From Clostridium sp. UBA4548 (GTDB lineage Bacteria > Bacillota > Clostridia > Clostridiales > Clostridiaceae): a stretch of 64,000 nt of DNA. The notes beneath the pieces were generated by a model that saw only the letters and a program-made list of their open reading frames with translations, was not told where the DNA came from and did not search any database. The position numbers were made by a program, and so were the translations under genes. Numbering within the stretch: the first letter of the stretch is position 1; each line of letters begins with the position of its first letter. The stretch lies in the NCBI RefSeq assembly GCF_002387895.1, contig NZ_DGLI01000025.1, positions 125,041 to 189,040 of the forward strand, given 5' to 3'. Positions 45,158 to 53,466 of the stretch are shown one piece after another.

Positions 45158-45606
45158 ATGGGATTAATTAATCCTGCCGTAGGTGAAATCTTGGAATATA
45201 ATGACAACAAAATATCGTTATTTATAGGCAGCAAGGTAAGTGTGGAATTACAGGAAAGACTCTTGTAATAAAAAAAATCGAGGGACATAATTTGATTAAG
45301 AAAATGAATTCACCTACAGAGTGGACAAGTAGAAAGGTAGTTTTTTATGGCAAATATACCAGTATTGATATATGTATTTACGGTGTATGTGATAAAATAA
45401 AGCAATATTTAGTGGAATCAAATGGATTATTTGATTGGAAGTATCCAGATAGTCCAGATGATGTATCCCTTTTTAAGAGTAAGAATTGCTAGTTTTATGG
45501 AGTTTCACATGAAGGGTGTGCATATATACTTACGGAAGAGTCAGGAATACAGTTCAAAGTGTGTGAATTATATGATGACAATGTAAATTTATTTCATGAT
45601 AAATAA
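45158..45606 (+). pseudogene. Broken immunity-like gene (frameshift and in-frame stop)
   Basis: Pieces of one protein: MGLINPAVGEILEYNDNK from 45158, a frame change near 45255-45265 (GITGKTLVIKKIEGHNLI), the main frame from 45292 (NSPTEWTSRKVVFYGKYTS, IDICIYGVCDKIKQYLVESN), a TAG at 45490-45492, then FYGVSHEGCAYILTEESG to the stop at 45606. The coding character on both sides of each break is clear. Family not recognised; its place downstream of an Rhs remnant suggests an immunity or toxin-linked gene. Confidence 0.6.
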
Positions 45607-45778
45607 ATTTGCAAAATTGTATTAAAGAAATAGGTTATATTTTAAATTTCACCTAGAAAGTATAGTTTATTATAATGATTTAATAATGGAAATAGTGTAT
45701 GAATAGCAGATTTATAATAGCTGCAACATAAAACTGAATGGGATATTCAATCATTTATACCAAAGTAGGAGGGATAAT

Positions 45779-46276
45779 ATGTCATATGATTTAAAACTAT
45801 TAGTCATTAAGCAAGAGACGTTATATCATACTGATTTTCAATCTTCAATACAACTTAAGAATGAAATTGAAGATGAATTTTATAGATATAGAGAGCTTTG
45901 GCCTTTCATGATGGGTACTGATGGTGCATTGTATTCTATGGTAAAAGAAAGTAATGGTTTATTTAATGCTTACACCATTTGCGATTCTGATTTTGAGAAA
46001 GATGAGAGAGATATTGAGATGCCGTATTGGATAAAGGATGAGGATGTGAAATATGATTTAACACCTCTAATCATAAGGAGAGAATATCGAGAAGATTTTG
46101 AGAAAATAGTTAGAAATTTAATTAACACCTCCCAAACAAAAACAATAATGATATTGGCAAATTATCAAAGCAATAATAAAGAAATAGTTTGTGGAACAGT
46201 ATCTTTCACGGAATACTTAAAATTATTAGATGAAGGTAAAATATTATTTAATATATGCTATATAATACGAGATTAA
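45779..46276 (+). CDS. Hypothetical protein, possible Rhs-associated immunity protein
   Basis: 165 aa, soluble, acidic, no membrane segment or known motif. Intact frame with a good AGGAGGGA ribosome site 7 nt from ATG. Residues such as YDLTPLIIRREYREDFEKIVRNLI look like an ordinary alpha/beta protein. Located in the decayed Rhs neighbourhood; function unknown. Confidence 0.65.
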   Translation: MSYDLKLLVIKQETLYHTDFQSSIQLKNEIEDEFYRYRELWPFMMGTDGALYSMVKESNGLFNAYTICDSDFEKDERDIEMPYWIKDEDVKYDLTPLIIRREYREDFEKIVRNLINTSQTKTIMILANYQSNNKEIVCGTVSFTEYLKLLDEGKILFNICYIIRD

Positions 46277-46347
46277 AAATTTAAAAACTAAAAGACCAAC
46301 GAGCAATAGTTTTGGTGGTCTACTTTTATGAATTTGAGGTAGGAGTT

Positions 46348-46889
46348 ATGAAAAAAATAACATTTAAAAATATTATGAAGGAATATGCTAATAAGTTTGA
46401 TTTCGATGGAATTATTGATTTAGCAGTTTTAATTTTATTCTCAAGTTTTATTATATATCGTGTTTATGGAGGGACTTTTAGCTATACAGCAACTTCTTTA
46501 ACTTTTTTGATAGTTTCTGTAGCAATGAAAGTATTTAGCAAGAAATATAAACCAAGTAAAATAATTAATTATACACCATTGATATTAATATTTACTGGAG
46601 CTGCGATTATAATAACTATATTTTTATTTCGACCTCAATATACACTAAAAGATGCTCGTGAGATTGTAATAAAAGATGCTAAATCAAGGATAACAAATAC
46701 AATTGAGGTTAATCAGTCATATAAACAAAAAAACAAGTGCATGCAAATTACTTTGTCAAATATGATGATGTGATTAGGATAGAATATAATGAAAAGTTTT
46801 ACGAGTATGTATTTGATCCGATATCAGGCCAATACTCTGTCAGAACATTCGATATGTCATTGTTGGCGATGGTAAAAAAACTAAACTAG
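46348..46889 (+). pseudogene. Frameshifted three-helix membrane protein
   Basis: From ATG 46348 (TAGGAG upstream): three hydrophobic segments (IDLAVLILFSSFIIYRVYG, then about 50-66 and 78-95), then a soluble part TLKDAREIVIKDAKSRITN. The frame ends at 46773, but another frame continues the protein (HANYFVKYDDVIRIEYNEKF, YEYVFDPISGQYSVRTFDM) to 46889. The switch lies in the A-rich run around 46724-46737. Its last codons fall in the duplicated segment shared with the lipoprotein gene, so the original end is probably lost. Confidence 0.65.
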
Positions 46890-47177
46890 GTATTTTAAAA
46901 GTTGATGATGCTGAATTTGCTGTTCCAAGGGTTATGGATTCATGGACGAATATGGGACTACCTGAAGGAATAATTAATAGATTTGCTGAAGGAAAAAATT
47001 TAAAAGTCCAGGATTAGGTTCATCAAAGTACAGCTATTAAATGGAAATTATTTTGGTGGATATACCTATAAAACAGATGATTAACATAGTTTATATTAAT
47101 TCGTTACAAAGAAATTACCATAATTTTTGTAATTGGATATAATTAGGGTTAAGGGGTAAGACAACACTATATTTTAT
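46852..47177 (+). repeat. Direct repeat of the lipoprotein gene tail, copy 1
   Basis: About 325 bp that match 49064-49390, covering the last 50 codons of the lipoprotein gene plus about 160 bp of 3' flank. The two copies are visibly similar throughout, with scattered substitutions. Confidence 0.85.
46868..47017 (+). pseudogene. 3' fragment of a lipoprotein paralog
   Basis: Reads DGKKTKLGILKVDDAEFAVP through MDSWTNMGLPEGIINRFAEG to KNLKVQD and stop, the counterpart of the last 49 residues of the gene ending at 49229. No start or upstream part remains; it is fused behind the membrane protein remnant. Confidence 0.8.
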
Positions 47178-47212
47178 TGGAATCAAATTAATTGCTATAA
47201 ATGGAAGAAGAT

Positions 47213-47398
47213 ATGAATAAGTGTAAAAACTGTAATGTATCAATGGAACAAGGCTTTGCTATTATAAATGATAATCTTCATGGATGGTTAAAAATAGCTA
47301 AACAACAAAAGGGCTTTGAAAAATTAGAAAACAAAATTTATGTTGAGATTTGTCCTCAATGTGAACAAATAAAACTATACTCAAAAAATAGAAGTTAA
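47213..47398 (+). CDS. Small zinc-ribbon protein
   Basis: 61 aa with two Cys pairs, CKNCNVSMEQG at the N-terminus and CPQCEQIKLY near the C-terminus, a zinc ribbon. Often such proteins are annotated as nucleic-acid-binding Zn-ribbon proteins. Starts at ATG 47213 with GGAAGAAG upstream; ATG 47201 has no ribosome site. A related but startless reading frame lies at 50807-50956. Function unknown. Confidence 0.6.
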   Translation: MNKCKNCNVSMEQGFAIINDNLHGWLKIAKQQKGFEKLENKIYVEICPQCEQIKLYSKNRS

Positions 47399-47614
47399 TT
47401 AATGTTTTTCTTAAATCATGTTTTATTCATAGAATTATGATTAATTTAAAATTATAAAACTATGAGGGTTATGTAGCATCAACATATTATTTGTACTAGT
47501 GAATAAAGCTTATATAAGCAATATAAAACACTGTGAAGAGCTTACTTTCTAATATAGTGGATAAACAAAAGAGTCATAAATCAAGATAAGTAGCAATTTG
47601 AAGGGGGATAATTT

Positions 47615-48064
47615 ATGGAGATAGTTAAGTTTAATTTAAAGGATAAAAATGAATTACTAGAGTTAGATAAAGAGTGTTTTGGAGCAGATAGTTGGGATAA
47701 TGAATTATGGCAAACAATTTTAGGGGATTTAGAACATAATATTATTTACTTAGTAAAACAAAATACTGAATTAATTGCATACTTAATGATATACAACTGG
47801 GGAAAAGAAAAAAATTACGTTAAAATTACTAATATAGGAACTAAAAGTTCTTTTAGAGGACAAAAATTAGCTCATAAATTATTTGAAACAATGATAAATG
47901 AGATGAAAAAAGAAGGAATGAAGGATTTTAGAGGAGAGACAAGAGTTACAAACTATCCAATGCAAAAAGTATTTAGTGATTTTGATTTCAGAAATGTAGA
48001 AATTTTTAAGGGATATTATGATAACCCTACTGAAGATGCATTGAGATATCATTTAAGTATATAA
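47615..48064 (+). CDS. GNAT family N-acetyltransferase (RimI-like) 1
   Basis: 149 aa compact GNAT fold. Acetyl-CoA pyrophosphate loop RGQKLAHKLFETMINEM (about 89-105), preceded by the beta4 strand KNYVKITNIGTKSSF, and the C-terminal motif FDFRNVEIFKGYY. Substrate unknown. GAAGGGGG ribosome site. One of four GNAT genes within 5.5 kb that share little sequence, suggesting separate acquisitions. A repeat C element lies downstream. Confidence 0.85.
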   Translation: MEIVKFNLKDKNELLELDKECFGADSWDNELWQTILGDLEHNIIYLVKQNTELIAYLMIYNWGKEKNYVKITNIGTKSSFRGQKLAHKLFETMINEMKKEGMKDFRGETRVTNYPMQKVFSDFDFRNVEIFKGYYDNPTEDALRYHLSI

Positions 48065-48199
48065 ATGTGTAATAAATTTCTAATTTAAAGAGTTGGAGTA
48101 TTTGGTTTTAACTTTCCCATGTTTCTCAAATATCCACTTAATGGCATCCTATTAATATAATGGGTTCCGTATATAGACTCGACTAATGAGAACATTTAA

Positions 48200-48362
48200 G
48201 CAACCACTAAGAAAAAGATATCCAAGCATCTGAAGCGCTAGGACACTTTTTCTCAGTGGCTTATTTTTATGTATCGTAAAACTTAAACTCAACTAATAGG
48301 TAGAAAATTCCTAGCTATAGCTTTCATCAGCTTTAAGTCTTAGTTGTAAATTGTCTTTGATT
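48200..48362 (+). repeat. Structured repeat C, copy C1
   Basis: Hairpin 1: CCACTAAGAAAAAG (48204-48217) with CTTTTTCTCAGTGG (48246-48259), then TTATTTTTATG. Hairpin 2 region 48292-48360 keeps the conserved loop sequence (tatagctttc, ttaagtctta), but its stem is weak in this copy. Confidence 0.75.
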
Positions 48363-48391
48363 TAATTTTTATGAAAGCAGTGAAAATATAT

Positions 48392-48475
48392 GGATATTAT
48401 CACAGTAACTATATGGTAAAATAGTATTAAAGAGGAAATGCACAAGGGTTTATTTAAGGTCAAACTAGTAGAATA
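48392..48475 (+). repeat. Promoter-like repeat D, copy D1
   Basis: GATATTATCACAGTAACTAT then ATGGTAAAAT, with an extended -10 (TGGTAAAAT, 48414-48422), and a further 50 bp similar to D2 (aggtcaaactagtagaat). Confidence 0.6.
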
Positions 48476-48512
48476 TTCTTCAATAACAAATTTAACTTAG
48501 GGGAGGAGCAAA

Positions 48513-49229
48513 ATGAGAAAATGGGTTATATTTATTTTTCTATTATCAGCAGTGCTCATTTTATAGGGATGTAATTCAAGTGTAGATAATTCCTCTAATT
48601 CTTCAGAAGTTACAAAAAATAAGGATAAAAAGATAGAGGTATTTCTCCCAAAATTATCGGATACTTACAGCTCTGTATATGAGCATTGGAATGAGTTAAA
48701 TCTTGATAAAATTATCCTTATGGATAAACCGATTTTAGAATCTAGCGATATTGAAGCTATGGATGATAATAAATTAAAGACAAAAAAGAATTTTATAATA
48801 GTTAATGGGACTGGCTTAGAAAATCCATTAATATATAGTGATAAAAGGGATGGAGTTTTAAAATTTGAATACAAGGGAGAAGAATATAAAATTGAGAGCA
48901 AATCACCTGAGTTATTCTATAATTACACTATTTACGATATATGTGTAGTAAAAAAAGGTGATAATATTTTTTTTGTTAAGCAAAGGGATTTTAAGAGGGA
49001 AAAAGATATTGGTGGTAATGAGATTCCAGGAAGAGAGTACAAGAAGGGGATAATCGGAATACCATATGTCATTGTTGTCGATGGTAAAAAAACTGAACTA
49101 GGTATTTTAAAGGTTGATGATGCTGAATTTGCTGTTCCAAGGGCTATGGATTCATGGGCCTATATGAGACTACCTGAAGGAATAATTAATAGGGTTGCTG
49201 AAGGAAAAAATTTAAAAGTTCAGGACTAG
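48513..49229 (+). pseudogene. Lipoprotein gene with amber codon in the lipobox
   Basis: From ATG 48513 (GGGAGGAG upstream): signal peptide RKWVIFIFLLSAVLIL, then TAG (48564-48566), then Gly-Cys-Asn-Ser-Ser, a lipobox whose third residue is a stop. After it the frame is open to 49229 (238 codons in all), with a Ser/Asn linker and a soluble domain (IIVNGTGLENPLIYSDKRDG; FAVPRAMDSWAYMRLPEGII). The downstream part could be translated from ATG 48720 without signal peptide. Either a recent nonsense mutation or a single sequencing error. Family not recognised; a second decayed tail copy lies at 46868. Confidence 0.75.
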
Positions 49230-49390
49230 GTTCATCAAGGTACAGCCATTAAATGAAAATCATTTTGCTTTGTATACCTATAAACTAAATCATTAACATA
49301 GTTACGTTAATTCGTTACAAAGAAGTAACCATAATTTTTGTAAGTGAGTGTAATTAGTGGTAAGGGTTAAGAGAACATTGTATATTATTG
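49064..49390 (+). repeat. Direct repeat of the lipoprotein gene tail, copy 2
   Basis: Partner of 46852-47177: end of the lipoprotein gene plus about 160 bp downstream. Confidence 0.85.
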
Positions 49391-49485
49391 TGTCATATGA
49401 GTAAGTTGTTGTGAATTATATATATTTTTTTAGAGGTTAACCATATAAATTATTATAAGGATGTAAATTTAAAGGGGGAATATTT

Positions 49486-49743
49486 ATGACTATTTTAACA
49501 ATACTTTTTTCATACATTATATTTACTGTACTATTTAGTAAATTTGGAAAACCTATTGAAGTATATATAAGTAAGTTTAATCTAAAAAAAATAACTAAAT
49601 GTATTATTCTAATAGGAGCTATGTGTTTATGGGATTTATTAAGAGACTATTTAAACTTAAATGATATTCTATTTGGAGTTGTTGTGGGATTAATAATGGC
49701 AATAAGTGGAACTGTATTGAATGTTTTTAAAGATATTCAATAG
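49486..49743 (+). CDS. Small membrane protein
   Basis: 85 aa with three hydrophobic segments (about 3-18, 34-50, 60-77). AAAGGGGGAA ribosome site gives a confident start. No recognised family. Might serve as immunity or accessory protein in this mixed region; no evidence for a specific role. Confidence 0.6.
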   Translation: MTILTILFSYIIFTVLFSKFGKPIEVYISKFNLKKITKCIILIGAMCLWDLLRDYLNLNDILFGVVVGLIMAISGTVLNVFKDIQ

Positions 49744-49918
49744 TTATATAATCAGGACACACTTTTCTTAACAAGCGACTTAATTACAGTATTAAAATGT
49801 TTTAAGCTTAGTATAAATAGTTGTAGCTTTCTTGGAATTTTCATATCTTAGAATAAGAAACTACAATATTAGAAATAGCTAGTAATCTAGCACATCACTA
49901 ATTCTTTGCAAAACAAAA

Positions 49919-49940
49919 AGAAGGTAGCAATGTACCTTCT
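49919..49940 (-). terminator. Hairpin with T tract on the minus strand
   Basis: AGAAGGTA / TACCTTCT with a 6-nt loop; the T run follows on the minus strand (TTTTTGTTTTG). No minus-strand gene ends here. Confidence 0.45.
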
Positions 49941-50127
49941 AAACTAAAACTGATCATATGTATTTTTAGTTGTTTCAACTACTGCAGCAGATTCCTTTAG
50001 TAAATATGCTAACAAGAGATATTTGCACAGAATTTGTTATTAATAATGATATTAAATATTAAGTTTAGAAACTGATTTTGCATTGGACAAATTTACTAAC
50101 GCAAAGTTATAGTAAAGTTTCATCACT

Positions 50128-50166
50128 AAATTTGCACGTGACAAATTGACCTGTGCAAATTTTTTG
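50128..50166 (+). terminator. Rho-independent terminator-like hairpin
   Basis: AAATTTGCAC / GTGCAAATTT, perfect 10-bp stem, loop of 15 nt, then TTTTGC. Confidence 0.6.
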
Positions 50167-50334
50167 CTATAAATGGATCATGTAGAATCGAAGTATATAT
50201 ATTGCTACATTTAAGTTACTTTCTTTCTAGAAAACTCCAAATAACCTTTATTGTAAAAAATAGCTTGGCAGCTAATATAAAGAAAGGTAATGATAAATAC
50301 TATTAAGGATAACTACAGAAAGAAGTGAAGTAAG

Positions 50335-50796
50335 ATGAAGAAGGTATTTATAATTTTATGTACAGTAATTTCTATATCATGGTTTCCTACAAGTGTTAGA
50401 GCACTTACTTTAAAACCAACCATTGATGTGAAACAAGGAATTCCTTATAAATATACCCCAGAAGAAGGATCAGTTGAAGAATTATATAAAGATATTATTG
50501 TAGTACTCATTGAACCATACATTACAGAGGAAATTTCTAAGCAATATGGTATGCTTCTTCAATATGACTTGTCATCTATAGAATTTTTAGAAATAGAAAG
50601 ATCAGAGTATCGTTCTTTCAATTTCTTAATTAAACTTCAAGTAGACCCCTTTTTGGGAGCACACAATACAGTTGGACTTGATGAAATAGTAATAAAAATA
50701 GGAGAAAATAATCCTAAAGTTATAAGCTTTAAACATATAAAAAGCTTTCCACTACCACCACAATTAGAGGAGTACTATAAAGATCTAAAATTGTAA
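50335..50796 (+). CDS. Secreted DUF3888-domain protein
   Basis: 153 aa: signal peptide (KKVFIILCTVISISWFPTSVRA), then a DUF3888-like domain (SVEELYKDIIVVLIEPYITE, GAHNTVGLDEIVIKIGENNP, ISFKHIKSFPLP). Exported, function unknown; members are common in Clostridium and Bacillus. Weak ribosome site (GAAGTAAG). Confidence 0.75.
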   Translation: MKKVFIILCTVISISWFPTSVRALTLKPTIDVKQGIPYKYTPEEGSVEELYKDIIVVLIEPYITEEISKQYGMLLQYDLSSIEFLEIERSEYRSFNFLIKLQVDPFLGAHNTVGLDEIVIKIGENNPKVISFKHIKSFPLPPQLEEYYKDLKL

Positions 50797-50806
50797 ATAG
50801 GACTAA

Positions 50807-50956
50807 CAAGTTATAAATTCAAATGAGTCTATACCTATATGTCCTTATTGTGAAAAACAAATGACCACCATAGAAAAAAATAATGAACTATTGGATGTGA
50901 ATGTTATATATTTGTGCCTTCATTGTAAAAAGGTTTTAGGTATAGGATGTCAATAG
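50807..50956 (+). pseudogene. Startless zinc-ribbon fragment
   Basis: Open frame without ATG, GTG or TTG: NSNESIPICPYCEKQMTTIE, then LYLCLHCKKVLGIGCQ-like sequence (ICPYC and CLHCKK) ending at TAG 50954. Two Cys pairs as in the small zinc ribbon at 47.2 kb. Either a remnant that lost its start or an unusual start. Confidence 0.4.
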
Positions 50957-51028
50957 TTAATAAAAATTTTCTTGAATTGTGGTATAGGAGTAAATCAAGG
51001 CGAAGCAAAGTATTTGGGGGGGATTTAA

Positions 51029-51616
51029 GTGAAAATAAGAGAATATATAGATACTGATAATTCTCAATGGGTAAGGTGTAGGATTCTATCCTTTTTAGAT
51101 AGTGCATATTTTGATAATGTACTGCGTGAAAAAGAACACTATAAAAATCCTTCTGTTGAGTTAGTGGCAGAGATTGATGATAAAATTATAGGTTTAATAG
51201 ATGTAGAATATGAGATTGAAAAAGGAACAGTTTGTTATAGTTCAAATGAATTAGGTGGCGTTATATGGCATATAGCAGTTTTACCCGAATTTAGAAACTT
51301 AGGCGTTGCAACCTTGTTGCTAAATGAAGCAATAAATAGGCTGAAAAGCAAAGGTATAAAGAAACTTGAAGCATGGACAAGAGATGATAAATGGGTAAAT
51401 CATTGGTATAAAAATAGAGGATTTAGCTGGAAGGAATCTTACCTCCATGTTTATGCTGAAGGTGATGAATGCGATATAAGTGCACAATCTAAAATTAATA
51501 AATTATTTATATGTAGTAGTTTTGCTCATTACATAGGTAAAGATAAAGATACTATTAAAAAAGCATTCAAAAGGGTGCATGAGTGTAACTTATATGAGTT
51601 AACATTGACAAAGTAG
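51029..51616 (+). CDS. GNAT family N-acetyltransferase 2
   Basis: 195 aa. GNAT core: VIWHIAVLPEFRNLGVATLLLNEAINRLKS (about 73-102; R-x2-G-x-A acetyl-CoA loop), KKLEAWTRDD, and FSWKESYLHVYAEG. A 45-residue C-terminal extension with Cys. GTG start with GGGGGG ribosome site. Substrate unknown. Repeat C copy C2 begins 6 bp after the stop. Confidence 0.87.
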   Translation: MKIREYIDTDNSQWVRCRILSFLDSAYFDNVLREKEHYKNPSVELVAEIDDKIIGLIDVEYEIEKGTVCYSSNELGGVIWHIAVLPEFRNLGVATLLLNEAINRLKSKGIKKLEAWTRDDKWVNHWYKNRGFSWKESYLHVYAEGDECDISAQSKINKLFICSSFAHYIGKDKDTIKKAFKRVHECNLYELTLTK

Positions 51617-51621
51617 TTCAG

Positions 51622-51845
51622 AGTCTTCTTAAGAAGTAACTTAATTACAGTATTTGAATGTTTTAAAACTTAGTATACTTACTAAAAGATAAAGCCACTA
51701 AGAAAACATCAAGGAGCTACAAGCTCTAGAGGCGTTTTCTCAGTGGTTATTTTTATGTGTCATGAAATTTTATCCCAACTAATAAGTAGGCAATTAACAG
51801 CTAAAGCTTTCAGTACGGTGAAGTCTTAGATTTTAATTGCCTTGC
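51622..51845 (+). repeat. Structured repeat C, copy C2
   Basis: 5' flank (ttcttaagaagtaacttaat) as in C3. Hairpin 1: CCACTAAGAAAAC (51695-51707) with GTTTTCTCAGTGG (51734-51746), inner GAGCT-ACA-AGCTC, followed by TTATTTTTATG. Hairpin 2: AGGCAATTAA (51788-51797) with TTAATTGCCT (51833-51842) around the loop aaagctttcagtacggtgaa. Confidence 0.85.
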
Positions 51846-51964
51846 TTTAAATTGAGTAAAGCATATAAAATAAAACTTTTGATAGCTAGCATTAAAAATT
51901 TGAAGAAACATATTATTAATATAAGTTTAAGGTTAACTTTAAAAAGAGATGTAGGAGGTTTTTA

Positions 51965-52522
51965 ATGCTGTTATTTGATGAATACCCTAAAGAAGTAAGT
52001 ATACCCAGTGAGAAAATGCCTGATGGTAAGGTTATAAATGAAATCTTTGAACTAACTTATACAGCTATGACTACTATAATTCCGTCTGATACTTCAAAGG
52101 ATGAAGATTTTAATTTGTGGTATGAAAACTTTAAGTTAAGGTTAAAAAGTGGTACAAGATACATTTTGATGAGTAATGATAATATTTTAAAGGGCTATTT
52201 AGCATATAGCTTACACTATGAAAATAATTCCATATGTATAGAAGACTTAATTATTAATCCTAAATATCAAGGGGATGGGTTTACAGTAGCACGGTTGATA
52301 TGCTATTTTTTAATGAAAGTAGAAGGTGAAAATTTAAATAACATTTACACTTATACAAGTAAATTAAATACAAGAATGCAAGGCATTCTGGATAAAGTAG
52401 GATTTTCTATAGAGGAATACAACAGTAAAAATATTAAGTATAGAATCCATAAAGAATTAATTACTAATAGATGCTCAAAATTAATTTCTCATTTTCATAA
52501 GAAGAACAATTATAACTTTTAA
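51965..52522 (+). CDS. GNAT-like acetyltransferase 3
   Basis: 185 aa. GNAT-like region NSICIEDLIINPKYQGDGFTVARLICYFLM (about 88-117), with a degenerate acetyl-CoA loop (Q-G-D-G-F-T), then IYTYTSKLNTRMQGILDKVGF. The loop deviates from R/Q-x2-G-x-G/A only slightly, so activity is possible. GTAGGAGG ribosome site. Substrate unknown. Confidence 0.7.
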   Translation: MLLFDEYPKEVSIPSEKMPDGKVINEIFELTYTAMTTIIPSDTSKDEDFNLWYENFKLRLKSGTRYILMSNDNILKGYLAYSLHYENNSICIEDLIINPKYQGDGFTVARLICYFLMKVEGENLNNIYTYTSKLNTRMQGILDKVGFSIEEYNSKNIKYRIHKELITNRCSKLISHFHKKNNYNF

Positions 52523-52660
52523 AATATATTTAAAGGGGTTCTTTGATACAAAAGCTTTTATAGAGAACAACAGTAAATATAATTTTATTATTTGGATAGG
52601 AATAGTTAAAGAAAGAGAAATAGTTTATGAGAGTTAAGATTGAAATTAAGAGGTAGAATT

Positions 52661-53146
52661 ATGAGTGAAGTATCAATTATAAAAATTACTGATGAAGATA
52701 TAAATAAGCAGCTAATTAAGCAATTATCCCAGGTGCTAACTTATTCAGAGCCAGAGAATTTTAAAGAGTGTGAGAAGTGGTGGGAACAGTGGTTTTCTGA
52801 CAAGATACCAGGAGATAAGCTCACAATAATAGCTAAAGAGGAAAATAATATTATAGGGGTTACAAGGTTCTGGAGGACACCATTTTGTAATAATAAATGG
52901 CTCATTGAAGGACTTGAGGTAACACCTCCCAAAAGAAGAAAAGGTGTAGGAAAAGCAATTGTTATAGAAGGCATACGCATTTTGAGGGGTATAACTAATG
53001 AAAAGATATTTGCTAACATTGCTAGTGAAAACAATGAATCTAAAAGACTACATGAAGGGCTTGGATTTGAAAAAATTAGCAGTGGCTCACTGAATAGTTA
53101 CGGAGAGTATAGAAATCATATAGATGAATATGTCCTAGAAGTATAG
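52661..53146 (+). CDS. GNAT family N-acetyltransferase 4
   Basis: 161 aa. Acetyl-CoA loop PPKRRKGVGKAIVIEGIRIL (about 92-111), preceded by KWLIEGLEV, and C-terminal NNESKRLHEGLGFEKI. Start ATG 52661 with AGAGGT 7 nt upstream; the in-frame TTG 52640 is not needed. Substrate unknown. Confidence 0.85.
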   Translation: MSEVSIIKITDEDINKQLIKQLSQVLTYSEPENFKECEKWWEQWFSDKIPGDKLTIIAKEENNIIGVTRFWRTPFCNNKWLIEGLEVTPPKRRKGVGKAIVIEGIRILRGITNEKIFANIASENNESKRLHEGLGFEKISSGSLNSYGEYRNHIDEYVLEV

Positions 53147-53466
53147 TTACCAATGATTAAATGGTATTAAGTAGATTGTGAAAAGTATGATTGTAAATCA
53201 TCTGGTAACTATAGAATGCAGAATTTAAAGTATAATGATTTAATAGGTTGCTGCTTAGTCTATTTTCACATATTTTAAAGTTATTACAATATAATTTACT
53301 AAAAGTATGTTAAAGATGGTGATTTAATGGTTAAAAGAAAAGCTCAAATAAATTAGGTCGTCTTATCTAAGATTGCAAATAAAAAATACAAATAAAGTAA
53401 ATTATATGCTATAATACCAGTTGTGAATTATTACAAAATATATAGAAATCAGTGAGGAAATGAACA
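53147..53466. other. Intergenic region before the RmlD-like gene
   Basis: 320 bases with no gene. TGCTATAAT (around 53411-53419) could be an extended -10 for the next gene. A short stretch near 53202 resembles part of repeat D only weakly. Confidence 0.45.

Larger units (their letters stand above)
48065..48512. other. Intergenic region with repeats C and D
   Basis: About 450 bases with no gene: repeat C copy C1 and promoter-like repeat D copy D1, which precedes the lipoprotein gene by 91 nt. Confidence 0.6.
49744..50334. other. Intergenic region with a partial repeat C and hairpins
   Basis: About 590 bases, no gene. 49765-49815 resembles the 5' flank of repeats C2 and C3 (acttaattacagtatt, aatgttttaa). 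Hairpins lie at 49919-49940 and 50128-50166. Confidence 0.55.

Noticed and set aside
45490..48566. In-frame TAG codons at 45490 and 48564 as amber recoding (pyrrolysine)
   Set aside because: TAG is also used as an ordinary stop here (for example pdp and the lipoprotein gene itself); neighbouring genes show frameshifts, so decay is the simpler explanation.
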